A stretch of 57,789 bases of DNA from DASXMR01 sp036495525. Lineage in GTDB: Bacteria; Actinomycetota; Actinomycetes; Streptosporangiales; Streptosporangiaceae. The stretch lies in NCBI GenBank assembly GCA_036495525.1, contig DASXMR010000130.1, positions 1-57,789 on the forward strand, written 5' to 3'. Numbering within the stretch: position 1 is the first letter of the stretch; every line of letters begins with the position of its first letter. The notes beneath the pieces were generated by a model. It was given only the letters and a program-made list of their open reading frames with translations, searched no databases and had not been told where the DNA came from. Both the position numbers and the translations under genes were made by a program. This document shows, piece by piece, positions 8,362 to 16,530 of the stretch.

Positions 8362-10047
8362 CTACTCGCCCGCCGGGCTCCAGACCGCCCGCACTGCCTC
8401 GATGGTGTCTGCCTCGGCGGCGCTCTTGTCGGTCCGGTAACGCAGCACCCTGGCGAACCGGAGCGCGACACCGCCGGGGTAGCGCTTGCTGGCCTGCACC
8501 CCGTCGAACGCGATCTCGGCGACTAGCTCGGGCCTGACCCCGACCACGCCGTGCAGCCCGGTCCGGTCAGCGTCGGGCGGCAGCCGCGGCGGCGGGTCGG
8601 CCAGCTCGAGCAGCCGGGTGGTCTGCCAGGAGAGCATCTCGTCGGTCAGGCCCTTGAACGTCTTGCCGAGCATGACCAGGCCGCCGGTGCGCGGGTCGCG
8701 GGCACCGAGGTGCAGGTTCGACAGCAGGCCACGGCGCCGCCCGTGGCCCCACTCGGCGGCCAGGATCACCAGGTCGAGGGTGTGCCGCGGCTTGACCTTG
8801 ATCCACTCACTGCCGCGGCGCCCGGCGCCGTACGGCGCGTCGAGCGACTTAACCACCACGCCTTCGTGGCCGCGGCTGATCGCGCCGGCGAAGAACTCCT
8901 CGGCACTGGCCAGGTCGCTGGTGACCAGCCGGGGAACAAGCAGCCCGGCAGGCGCCACCGCGGCGAGGGCAGCGTGCCGGTCGGCGGCCGGGCGGTCGAT
9001 CAGGTCGTCGCCGTCAAGGTGCAGCAGATCGAAGAGGAACGCGGTGAGCGGGGTGAGCTCTGTCAGCTCAAGCGGGTCGCCCTGACTGGCAGCGCGAGCC
9101 GACGTCTCCTGGAACGGTCTCGGCCGACCGTCTGGCTGCAGCGCCACTGCCTCGCCGTCGAGCACGGCCGAGCTGACTCGCAACGCCAGCGCCGCCGCGA
9201 CCAGCTCGGGCACCCGTGCTGTGATGTCGTCCAGCGTCCTGGTGAAGACCCGCACGTCACGGTCCAGCCGGTGCACCTGAATGCGGATGCCGTCGATCTT
9301 CCACTCCACCGCGGCCGGCGAGATACGGTCCAGAGCCGCCCCAAGGCCGGGCGCGGTCGAGGCCAGCATCGGGTGGATCGGCCGGCCGACCAGCAGGGTG
9401 AACGAGGCGAGCGCGCCGGCTGCCGCACTGGTCTCGCCCGGCCCGGCTCCGGCTGACCCGCCGCCCTGCGCTGGCGCGGCGCCGAGCGCGGCACTGGCCA
9501 CCTCGGGTAGCGACCCGCCGAGCTGATGCGCCCGGCGCACCTGCGCGGCAGCGACCCCGGCAGCCGCGGCGACTGCCTCGGTCATGATGCCTTCCAGCGC
9601 GCCCTGGCCGAGGTCGCCGGCGAGCAGCCGGACGAGAAAGTCTCGCTCGGCGGCCGTGGCCCTGCGCAGCAGCCGGGCTAGCAGCTGGCGGCGCTGCGCT
9701 TGCGAGCCGGGTCCGGCGAGCGCGCCGATCGCGCCGAACGTCTCGTCGGTCTCGGCCAGGGTGAGGACCGGCTCGGCGGCCGGCGGTCCGGCCGCCTCCT
9801 GAGCCGGGCCAGCCAGCCCGGTCTCGTGCTGAGCCTGGCCAGGGCCGGTTCGCAGCAGGTCGACCAGCGCCGCGTAGCCGACGCCGATCTGCCGCTGGGT
9901 CAGGTCACCGGACAGGAAGGCGACCGCCACCGGTACCTCGGCGACCGGTACCTGGCCGAGCAGGTCGGCGATCGCCTGGATCTTCGTCTTGCGGGCCGGC
10001 GTGCCAGCCACGGCGGCTGAGGTGCGCACGATCTGATCGAGCAGCAC
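8362..10047 (-). CDS. ligB: ATP-dependent DNA ligase, LigB type
   Basis: A 561-residue ligase that seals DNA nicks by way of a ligase-AMP intermediate. The N-terminal DNA-binding domain carries GSQAQRR and GDLGQGALEGIMTEAV. The adenylation domain has the catalytic Lys250 in EWKIDGIRIQVHR, then motif III-like AFLFDLLHLDGDDL, motif IV GHEGVVVKS and motif V WIKVKPRHTLDLV. The C-terminal OB domain ends in RYPGGVALRFARVLRYR. The order and wording closely match Mycobacterium LigB, and it lacks the polymerase/primase domains of LigD. The GTG start lies two bases beyond the stop of the response regulator gene, so it is probably the last gene of a kinase-regulator-ligase operon. It is an accessory ligase beside the essential NAD-dependent LigA. 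Confidence 0.93.
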   Translation of the reverse strand: MLLDQIVRTSAAVAGTPARKTKIQAIADLLGQVPVAEVPVAVAFLSGDLTQRQIGVGYAALVDLLRTGPGQAQHETGLAGPAQEAAGPPAAEPVLTLAETDETFGAIGALAGPGSQAQRRQLLARLLRRATAAERDFLVRLLAGDLGQGALEGIMTEAVAAAAGVAAAQVRRAHQLGGSLPEVASAALGAAPAQGGGSAGAGPGETSAAAGALASFTLLVGRPIHPMLASTAPGLGAALDRISPAAVEWKIDGIRIQVHRLDRDVRVFTRTLDDITARVPELVAAALALRVSSAVLDGEAVALQPDGRPRPFQETSARAASQGDPLELTELTPLTAFLFDLLHLDGDDLIDRPAADRHAALAAVAPAGLLVPRLVTSDLASAEEFFAGAISRGHEGVVVKSLDAPYGAGRRGSEWIKVKPRHTLDLVILAAEWGHGRRRGLLSNLHLGARDPRTGGLVMLGKTFKGLTDEMLSWQTTRLLELADPPPRLPPDADRTGLHGVVGVRPELVAEIAFDGVQASKRYPGGVALRFARVLRYRTDKSAAEADTIEAVRAVWSPAGE

Positions 10048-10049
10048 GG

Positions 10050-10658
10050 CTACAGCCAGCCCTTCCGCTGGGCCACGCCGACAGCCTCGGCCCGGTTGCG
10101 TGCGCCAAGCTTCTGGATCGCCGCTGACAGGTGGTTGCGCACTGTGCCCGGCGACAGGTGCAGCCCGGCGGCGATGACCGCGATCGCTTCGTGCCCGGCG
10201 GCGGCGCGAAGCACCTCGGACTCCCGGTCAGTGAGCGGGCTGTCCCCCTGCGCGAGGGCGTCGGCGGCCAGCGCGGGATCCACCACCCGCTGGCCGGCGG
10301 CGACACGCCTGATCGCCGCCGCCAGCTCGGCGGCCGGCGCGTCCTTGAGCAGGAACCCGCTGGCCCCGGCTGCCATCGCCGAGCGCAGGTAGCCGGGCCG
10401 GCCGAACGTGGTCACGATGACGATCTTCCCGGTGAAGCCAGTGCCGGTCAGCTGCCTGGCCACTTCGATGCCGCTGCCGCCGGGCATCTCGATGTCCAGC
10501 ACCGCGACATCTACCTGGTGCTTGCGCGCCATGGCCAGCGCCTCGTCGCCGCTGCCCGCCTGCGCGGCTACCTCGATGTCCGGCTCCAGCTCCAGCAGCG
10601 CGACCAACGCCTGCCTGACCATGGTCTGGTCCTCGGCGATGAGGATCCGCACCGTCAT
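10050..10658 (-). CDS. NarL/DesR-type response regulator
   Basis: A 202-residue two-component regulator. The receiver domain (1-120) has the acidic pair in AEDQ, the phospho-acceptor Asp55 in VAVLDIEMPGG, a Thr in VTTFGRPGY and Lys in LLKDAPA. The C-terminal LuxR-type HTH (about 138-195) reads LTDRESEVLRAAA, then LHLSPGTVRNHLSAAIQKLGARNRAEA. The kinase gene ends four bases before its ATG, making a cognate pair, and ligB follows after two bases. The pair resembles membrane-sensing DesK/DesR systems by family only; the signal is not deducible. Confidence 0.93.
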   Translation of the reverse strand: MTVRILIAEDQTMVRQALVALLELEPDIEVAAQAGSGDEALAMARKHQVDVAVLDIEMPGGSGIEVARQLTGTGFTGKIVIVTTFGRPGYLRSAMAAGASGFLLKDAPAAELAAAIRRVAAGQRVVDPALAADALAQGDSPLTDRESEVLRAAAGHEAIAVIAAGLHLSPGTVRNHLSAAIQKLGARNRAEAVGVAQRKGWL

Positions 10659-10662
10659 GCCC

Positions 10663-11940
10663 TCATCCTGGCGGCGTCGCCGCCTGGATGTCCGGCGAAG
10701 ACGGCAGCGGGATGGTGACCAGCAGCCGGAATCCCCTTGGCTGAACCGGACCGGCGGTCAGCTCACCGCCGAACTCGCTGACCCGCTCGGCGAGCCCGGC
10801 CAGCCCGGTGCCGCCGGTGCCCGCGGCCGGGCAGGCCGCACCGGCAGGCGCGGCGGCGCCGGCCCCGTCGTCGGTCACCTCGGCCGAGCAGCCACCTGGC
10901 CAGGACCGCACCGTGATCGTGGCGCGGCTGGCCGCGGAGTGCCGTACCACGTTGGTGACTGCCTCGCGCACTGACCAGGCCAGCAGCGCGTCAGCCCGCG
11001 GTGCCAGGTCGAGATCGTCTGGCACGGCAATCGTGCAGGCGATCCCGGCGGCGGTCAGCAGCTGCCGTGCGGCGGCCAGCTCGGCCCGCAGATCGGGCTG
11101 CCGGTATCCGGTCACCGCGCCGCGCACCTCGCCGAGCGAGCGCCGGGCGACGGACTCCAGCTCGGAGATCTGGATGGCGGCCCGGTCCGGGTCAACGTTG
11201 ATCAGCCGGCCAGCCAGCTCCGCCTTCAGGGTGATCAGCGACAGGCTGTGGCCGAGCAGGTCATGCAAGTCGCGGGCGATCCGCAGCCGCTCCTCGGCGA
11301 CCGCCAAAGTCGCCAGCTCGGCCCTGGTCCGGCGAAGGGCCGCCACCATCTCGTTGCGCCGGGCGGCCGCGTAGGCGAAGAACGCGGCCATGGCGGGCAC
11401 CAGCGCCACCGTGAGCGCGTTCCCGTAGCTCGCGTGCTCGACGATGGCGATCACCAGGCCGGCCCCGCCGCAGATCACCGCGCCGATGACGGCTGGCCGC
11501 GGCGTGCTGGCGTACCGGCCGCAGGCGGCGGCCGCGACGGCCAGCACGATGAACCAGTTCATCGTGCCGACCGCGTACAGCGCGATGGCCAGGGCGATGG
11601 TCAGCGCGAGCCAGCCCCGCGGAACCGGGCCTGACTCACCGGGTGGCTGCAGCACCGCCCGCCAGGTCAGCACCAGGAAGATCAGTGAGCCCGCCAGCAG
11701 GAACGCGGCCTCGGCGGTGCTCGCGTGCTGCCTGAACAGCGCGACGGCCGGGGTGATCAGGGAGACAGCGATGATCGCGATCAGGAGCAGCCTGCGGTAC
11801 TTGGCGTAGCCCGGCTCGGTCTCGGTCGTGTCCTGGTCACCGCCGGTCAGGCTGGCCGGGATGCCAGCGGCCGGCTGGCCAGCCTGGTCGGCGGCGTGGC
11901 CGGCCGCCGGCCTGGCCGCGGGCGGCGAACTGGGCATCAT
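10663..11940 (-). CDS. DesK-like membrane sensor histidine kinase (HisKA_3)
   Basis: A 425-residue sensor kinase. After a Pro/Ala-rich cytoplasmic start come several membrane segments (about residues 50-195), a short coiled region, and the HisKA_3 dimerisation box ERLRIARDLHDLLGHSLS with the phospho-acceptor His. The ATPase domain has AVTNVVRHSAA (N box), VTDDGAGAAAP (G1) and GTGGTGLAGLAERV (G2). Between G1 and G2 the lid is Ala/Pro-rich. There is no extracytoplasmic loop of note, so it probably senses the membrane itself. It is the first gene of the kinase-regulator-ligB operon; the start is one of two adjacent ATG codons at 11940/11937. Confidence 0.92.
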   Translation of the reverse strand: MMPSSPPAARPAAGHAADQAGQPAAGIPASLTGGDQDTTETEPGYAKYRRLLLIAIIAVSLITPAVALFRQHASTAEAAFLLAGSLIFLVLTWRAVLQPPGESGPVPRGWLALTIALAIALYAVGTMNWFIVLAVAAAACGRYASTPRPAVIGAVICGGAGLVIAIVEHASYGNALTVALVPAMAAFFAYAAARRNEMVAALRRTRAELATLAVAEERLRIARDLHDLLGHSLSLITLKAELAGRLINVDPDRAAIQISELESVARRSLGEVRGAVTGYRQPDLRAELAAARQLLTAAGIACTIAVPDDLDLAPRADALLAWSVREAVTNVVRHSAASRATITVRSWPGGCSAEVTDDGAGAAAPAGAACPAAGTGGTGLAGLAERVSEFGGELTAGPVQPRGFRLLVTIPLPSSPDIQAATPPG

Positions 11941-12083
11941 GGCCCAAGCGTAAGCGGGCCGTCGGCACCCTGCTCCGTGCCGCCAGTAGCGGTCGTGCCG
12001 TGACGGATGTCATGGCCGGCCAGCGCCCAGACCTGCGCTGGCCCGCCACTCCGGCTTCCGGTGCGGCGGGCCAGCGCGATGGG

Positions 12084-12605
12084 TCAGGGCGTGCGCACCT
12101 GCCCGCCCTCATCCTGATCGGCCTGGGCCCCGTCGGCGCTGGCCGGCGAGTAGCCCGTGCCAGCGGTGCCCTCCGGCTGCTGGCCGGCTGGCGGCTCCGG
12201 CGCCGGCTCGGGCCGGCGGCGCAGCATCAGCGCCGCTGCGGCGCTGATCGCCGCGGCGAGCATGGCCATCCCCGCCAGCAGCTTGGGCCAGCGGCGTGCG
12301 CGCCTGCTGGTGTCGAGCCGGTGTGCGGCGTCGACTAGCGCGTCCGAGACCCGCGGCGCGATGGTCTCGCGTACCGCGACGCCGGTGCGCTCAAGCCGCG
12401 GCGCGGCCCAGGCGCGGGCGCTGTCCACCCGGGGTGCGGCCCATACCGCGATGGCGTCGGCGCCCTGCCTGGCGGTCGCGCCGACGGACTTTGCCATCGG
12501 AACGGCCTGCTTTGGCATCTCGCCGGCCCGCCGGACCACGATGACGGCCTGGTCCCGGATACCGGAAGCGCCAGCCCCGGTACTATTCCTGGTCAGAAGG
12601 GACAC
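12084..12605 (-). CDS. DUF5324-like membrane protein
   Basis: A 173-residue protein with a long amphipathic, Ala/Arg-rich stretch containing repeated ARQGADAIAVWAAPRV / ARAWAAPRLER units, one membrane segment (about 110-130, LLAGMAMLAAAISAAAALML), and an acidic Pro/Gln-rich tail. Shape and position next to the cyclophilin gene match the DUF5324 protein found beside the same gene in Streptomyces; the role is unknown. I start it at GTG 12605, because GGAGG lies six bases upstream, rather than at the longer open frame to 12635. It is divergent from the cyclophilin gene across 178 bp. Confidence 0.72.
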   Translation of the reverse strand: MSLLTRNSTGAGASGIRDQAVIVVRRAGEMPKQAVPMAKSVGATARQGADAIAVWAAPRVDSARAWAAPRLERTGVAVRETIAPRVSDALVDAAHRLDTSRRARRWPKLLAGMAMLAAAISAAAALMLRRRPEPAPEPPAGQQPEGTAGTGYSPASADGAQADQDEGGQVRTP

Positions 12606-12783
12606 TGTGAACCTCCGTTCTCCCCTCACACACACTTCCCTTATAGGCGTGCATCAATCGCGATGCCGATCGCGACGGCCGGCCGGAGGCTGGCCCGAGC
12701 GAACGGCATACGGGGGGCCCGGGGGGTAGCCCCCCCGACTAGCACTGCACGAGCACTGGGTGGCTCGTGCGAGGATTTCTGTT

Positions 12784-13320
12784 ATGACTGACACGCTCAT
12801 CGCGAGACTGAATACCAACCGCGGGACCATCGTGGTCCGGCTGCTTCCCGACCAGGCGCCTAAGACGGTGCGCAACTTCGTCGACCTCGCCGAGGGCACG
12901 AGGGAGTGGAAGAACCCGGAGACGGGCCAGGCTGGCGGCAAGCTCTACGACGGGACGATCTTCCACCGGGTGATACCGGATTTCATGATCCAGGGCGGTG
13001 ATCCGCTCGGCACCGGCATGGGCGGCCCCGGCTACAAGTTCGCCGACGAGTTCCACCCGGACCTGAGGTTCGACCGGCCGTTCCTGCTGGCGATGGCCAA
13101 CGCCGGCCCTGGCACCAACGGCTCCCAGTTCTTCATAACCACCGTGCCGACCCCGCACCTGAACGGCAGGCACACGATCTTCGGCGAGGTCGTCGACGGC
13201 GCCGACGTCGTCGAGGCGATCAGCCAGGTCAAGCGCGGCCGGAACGACCGGCCGGCGCAGGACGTGGTGGTCGAGTCCGTGGTGATCGAGCGCGGCGACG
13301 CCGGGGACGCGGCGGAGTAA
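12784..13320 (+). CDS. Cyclophilin-type peptidyl-prolyl isomerase
   Basis: A 178-residue cytoplasmic cyclophilin that interconverts cis and trans prolyl bonds during folding. It contains the catalytic region FHRVIPDFMIQGGD with its Arg, then GTNGSQFFI and the substrate-loop HLNGRHTIFGEV. No signal peptide is present. Start ATG 12784 has a GAGG about nine bases upstream; an in-frame start 24 bases earlier is less well supported. The rhomboid gene begins five bases after the stop, so they form an operon, the same order as in Streptomyces upstream of crgA. Confidence 0.95.
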   Translation: MTDTLIARLNTNRGTIVVRLLPDQAPKTVRNFVDLAEGTREWKNPETGQAGGKLYDGTIFHRVIPDFMIQGGDPLGTGMGGPGYKFADEFHPDLRFDRPFLLAMANAGPGTNGSQFFITTVPTPHLNGRHTIFGEVVDGADVVEAISQVKRGRNDRPAQDVVVESVVIERGDAGDAAE

Positions 13321-13325
13321 CGGCC

Positions 13326-14234
13326 ATGGCCGTCCCCCCAGGCCCGCCGGCCCAGCCGAGCACCAGCACCCCGGTCTGCTACCGGCACCCCGGCCGGGAG
13401 ACATACGTGTCCTGCGTGCGCTGCGGGCGGCCTGCCTGCCCGGACTGCCTGCGCTCGGCCGCTGTCGGGCAGCAGTGCGTAGATTGCGTGCGGCAGGGCA
13501 GCCGGGTCACCAGGCGGCCGGCCGGCCTGTTCGGCGGTCCGCAGGCCAGCGGCGCGGTGGTGACCTGGACGCTGGTCGCACTCAACGTGGTCGCCTACCT
13601 GGTCGAGATCGCCTACTCGAAGATCGTCGAGTACGGCGTCCTGGTAGGCGGCCCGGCGTTCGACCCGGTGATCGGCCAGCAGGTAGGCGTCGCCCACGGA
13701 CAGTGGTACCGACTGCTGACGAGCATGTTCTTGCACGAGACACCCGGCAGCGGCATCGGCATCTTCCACATCGTGTTCAACATGTGGGCGCTGATCGTCG
13801 TCGGGCCGTCCCTGGAGCGAGTGCTCGGCCGGGCCCGCTATCTGGCTGTCTACCTGCTCAGCGGGCTTGGCGGCGCGGTGCTCTTCTACCTGGTGGCCCC
13901 GCCGCTGCACGAAGCGCTCGGCGCGTCGGGCGCCATCTTCGGGCTGTTCGGCGCGTGGTTCGTGATGGGCAGGCGGCTGCGCGCCGACGTCCGGCCGATC
14001 GTGATGCTGATCGTGCTCAACCTGGTCATCACGTTCGTGTACCGGGGCACCATCGCCTGGCAGGACCACGTCGGCGGGCTGATCGCCGGCACGGCACTGA
14101 CGGCCGCCTACGCTTACGCGCCGCGCGCCAACCGGACCGTGATCCAGGTCGCGGCCACCGTGCTGCTGCTGGCGCTGATCGTGATCGGCGTCGTGCTGCG
14201 GGATCAGAGCCTGAACGGCGCTGCCCGGTTCTGA
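13326..14234 (+). CDS. Rhomboid-family intramembrane serine protease with N-terminal zinc-binding module
   Basis: A 302-residue membrane protease. Residues about 16-60 form a B-box/zinc-ribbon-like module with CYRHPG, SCVRCGRPACPDC and CVDC, giving regularly spaced Cys and one His. Six or seven membrane segments follow, with the rhomboid signature: HIVFNMWAL, the nucleophile motif GASGAIFGLFGAW and the catalytic His in WQDHVGGLIAG. Rhomboids cut substrates inside the membrane; the natural substrate here is unknown. It follows the cyclophilin gene by five bases and converges on crgA, with a strong palindromic terminator between them. Confidence 0.93.
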   Translation: MAVPPGPPAQPSTSTPVCYRHPGRETYVSCVRCGRPACPDCLRSAAVGQQCVDCVRQGSRVTRRPAGLFGGPQASGAVVTWTLVALNVVAYLVEIAYSKIVEYGVLVGGPAFDPVIGQQVGVAHGQWYRLLTSMFLHETPGSGIGIFHIVFNMWALIVVGPSLERVLGRARYLAVYLLSGLGGAVLFYLVAPPLHEALGASGAIFGLFGAWFVMGRRLRADVRPIVMLIVLNLVITFVYRGTIAWQDHVGGLIAGTALTAAYAYAPRANRTVIQVAATVLLLALIVIGVVLRDQSLNGAARF

Positions 14235-14258
14235 CCGGCCCGCCCGCTGGCGGGCCGG
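14235..14258. terminator. Bidirectional palindromic terminator between rhomboid gene and crgA
   Basis: A perfect 10-bp inverted repeat, CCGGCCCGCC / GGCGGGCCGG, with a four-base CGCT loop occupies nearly the whole 25-bp gap between two convergent genes. It begins right after the rhomboid stop codon and ends just before the crgA stop. The absence of a T-tract is normal for high-GC actinomycete terminators. Confidence 0.85.
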
Positions 14259-14259
14259 G

Positions 14260-14505
14260 TCAGTGCCATTTGGTGGCGAGCGCCACCCCGGCGATGATGA
14301 AGCCGAAGCCGATCACCAGGTTCCACGCCGCGATCGCCCTGATCGGCAGGCCCTGGCTGCTCATGTAGTACGTAGCGATCCAGGCGAGCCCGACCAGCAG
14401 GCAGCCGACCATGGTGGGCGCCAGCCAGCGGGGGCTGACCTTGGCCTTGGTTGACCTCTGCGGCGGGGTGTAGACCGCCTTGCTCCTGACACGGGACTTG
14501 GGCAC
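14260..14505 (-). CDS. crgA: Cell division protein CrgA
   Basis: An 81-residue protein that coordinates growth and septum formation in actinomycetes, binding FtsZ and septal penicillin-binding proteins in the family members studied. It begins PKSRVRSKAVYTPP, as CrgA does, and has two membrane segments (about 30-48 and 58-76), ending GVALATKWH. I use GTG 14505 because AGGAG lies eight bases upstream and the family starts at that residue; a second GTG at 14511 is too close to the AGGAG. It lies downstream of pknB on the same strand (142-bp gap), in the conserved order. Confidence 0.95.
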   Translation of the reverse strand: MPKSRVRSKAVYTPPQRSTKAKVSPRWLAPTMVGCLLVGLAWIATYYMSSQGLPIRAIAAWNLVIGFGFIIAGVALATKWH

Positions 14506-14647
14506 GGTCACTTCTCCTGGTCGAGTCTCGCCGCTGGCCACCTGGCACGGTGCGTCCGGACGTCGGTCCTGGCCTGATGCGGTAAAGCGTAGTTCCTCAA
14601 GCCGGGTGCTGGCCACGCGGACGCGGCCCGACCCGGCCGGAGACCCG

Positions 14648-16405
14648 CTACTGCGACGGCGATGGCGACGGGGTGGGCGGCGGGGTGGGCGTGGGTGTCG
14701 GGGTCGGGCTCGGCGAAGTCGGCTGCGCAGCCACGAAGATCGTGACCTGACTGCCCTTGAGGGCGGTGGTCTGGCCATCCGGATTCTGCTGGAACACGCT
14801 GCCAGGCGTCGATCCTGGCGGGCCCGGGACGATCTCCGCATGGACCGTGAATCCCGCCGACTCCAGCACCTGCTTCGCTGTGGGTTCCGGGTCCCCGATG
14901 ACCGACGGCACGCTCACGGCATTGCCGCCGGATACGAAGATCGTCACGGTACTGCCCTTGGCCAGCTGTGTATTCGGCCTTGGCTGCTGCCTGACTACAG
15001 TTCCTGCGGGCGCGGTCGAGTTGACCGCCTGCTGCGTGGCCACCCGGAAGCCCGCCTGCTGCAGCTTGGCGCTGGCGACGGCCAGGGTGTCTCTGAGCAC
15101 GTTGGGCACGGCGGCCATCTGCGGCCCGGTGGAGACAAGCAGCTTGACCGTGTGATTCTTCGGCACCAGGGTGCCGTTCGGCGGGCTGCTGCTGATCACG
15201 AGCCCCTTCTTGACGGTGGCCGAGGTCTGGTTGACCACCTGCGGCTTCAGCCCGGCATTCACCAGGTCCTGCTCAGCCTTCTTCGCTGTGAGGCCAGCCA
15301 CGGCTGGCACGCCGATCTTGCCGCTGCCGCCAGTGGCGTAGTTGTAGGCGAATATCCCGCCGATGATCAGCAGCAGCGCGAGCGCGCCGACAACCCAGGG
15401 CCAGACCCGGTGCCGAGGGGGCTCTTCCTCCTGGCCATCGGGCGGCCCGTAGGAGTACGGCGGGATCGCGCTGGTCCGGCCAGCCATCTGCGTCTGCGCG
15501 CCGATCCGCCGGGTGCCGCCCTGGTAGGCCTCGGCGCGAGTCGGCGCGGCGAGCCGCGCACCGGACAGCGCCCGCTGGATGTCATTGCGCATCTCGCCCG
15601 CCGACTGGTACCGCTGACCAGGGTCCTTGGCCATTGCCTTGAGCACGATCGGATCCGCCCAGGCGGGCAGCTCGGGATCGATCACGCTTGGCGGTACCGG
15701 GTTCTCCCGCACATGCTGGTAGGCGATCGACACCGGGGAGTCGCCGGTGAACGGCGGCCGACCGGTGAGCAGCTCATATAGCAGGCAGCCGGTGGAGTAC
15801 AGGTCGCTGCGGGCGTCCACCCGCTCGCCCCTGGCCTGCTCCGGTGACAGGTACTGGGCGGTGCCGATGACCTGCGCGGTCTGCGTCATGGTGGCCTGCG
15901 AGTCGCTGACCGCCCTGGCGATGCCGAAGTCCATGACCTTGACCTCGCCCTGGCGGGTCAGCATCACGTTGCCCGGCTTGATGTCCCGGTGCACGATGCC
16001 GTTGCGGTGGCTGTAATCCAGCGCCCGCAGCACCCCGTCGGTGATCTCCAGCGCTCGCTCGGGCAGCAGCCGCCGGTCGTCACGCAGCAGGTCCCGCAGC
16101 GTCCTGCCGTCGACGTACTCCATCACGATGTACGGCACGGGGGTCGGCCCGACCATGTCCTCGCCGGTGTCGTAGATCGCCACGACCGACGGGTGGTTCA
16201 GTGAGGCGGCCGACTGTGCCTCGCGCCGGAACCTGGCCTGGAAAGTCTGGTCCCTGGCCAGGTCGTCCCGCAGCGTCTTCACCCCGACGATGCGGTCGAG
16301 ACGGATGTCACGCGCCCGGAACACCTCGGCCATGCCGCCGCGGCCGACGATCCCGTCGAGCTCATACCGGCCGCCGAGCAGCCGTGGCTGGGTCATGTCT
16401 CGCAC
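14648..16405 (-). CDS. pknB: PASTA-domain Ser/Thr protein kinase PknB (StkP type)
   Basis: A 585-residue membrane kinase that senses muropeptides/lipid II and phosphorylates growth and division proteins. The kinase domain has the Gly loop GRGGMAEVF (21-29), HRDIKPGN (139-146), DFG (159-161) and an activation loop with ATMTQTAQV Thr residues. A membrane segment lies at about 335-355. Outside there are three PASTA repeats beginning GVPAVAGL, AVPNVLRD and SVPSVIGD, one fewer than the four typical of mycobacterial PknB, then a Pro/Thr/Ser tail. GTG 16405 is preceded by AGGAC; ATG 16396 is an alternative. The gene ends the pstP-rodA-pbpA-pknB run. Confidence 0.96.
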   Translation of the reverse strand: MRDMTQPRLLGGRYELDGIVGRGGMAEVFRARDIRLDRIVGVKTLRDDLARDQTFQARFRREAQSAASLNHPSVVAIYDTGEDMVGPTPVPYIVMEYVDGRTLRDLLRDDRRLLPERALEITDGVLRALDYSHRNGIVHRDIKPGNVMLTRQGEVKVMDFGIARAVSDSQATMTQTAQVIGTAQYLSPEQARGERVDARSDLYSTGCLLYELLTGRPPFTGDSPVSIAYQHVRENPVPPSVIDPELPAWADPIVLKAMAKDPGQRYQSAGEMRNDIQRALSGARLAAPTRAEAYQGGTRRIGAQTQMAGRTSAIPPYSYGPPDGQEEEPPRHRVWPWVVGALALLLIIGGIFAYNYATGGSGKIGVPAVAGLTAKKAEQDLVNAGLKPQVVNQTSATVKKGLVISSSPPNGTLVPKNHTVKLLVSTGPQMAAVPNVLRDTLAVASAKLQQAGFRVATQQAVNSTAPAGTVVRQQPRPNTQLAKGSTVTIFVSGGNAVSVPSVIGDPEPTAKQVLESAGFTVHAEIVPGPPGSTPGSVFQQNPDGQTTALKGSQVTIFVAAQPTSPSPTPTPTPTPPPTPSPSPSQ

Positions 16406-16530
16406 TGCTTACCGTCCTGCGTCTCGGTGCTGAGCAGCCCGCCTGGCGGGATGAGCTGGCTGCCTGCCGTTCTGCATGTGTGTTGTGGCCTGGTCTGGCC
16501 CGGCTGGCAGCCGGGACGGCCGGGGAATGC

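Noticed and set aside
12640..12760. GC-rich string of G and C runs before the cyclophilin gene as a possible terminator or origin element
   Set aside because: No symmetrical stem of useful length was found and no DnaA-box-like sequence is present.
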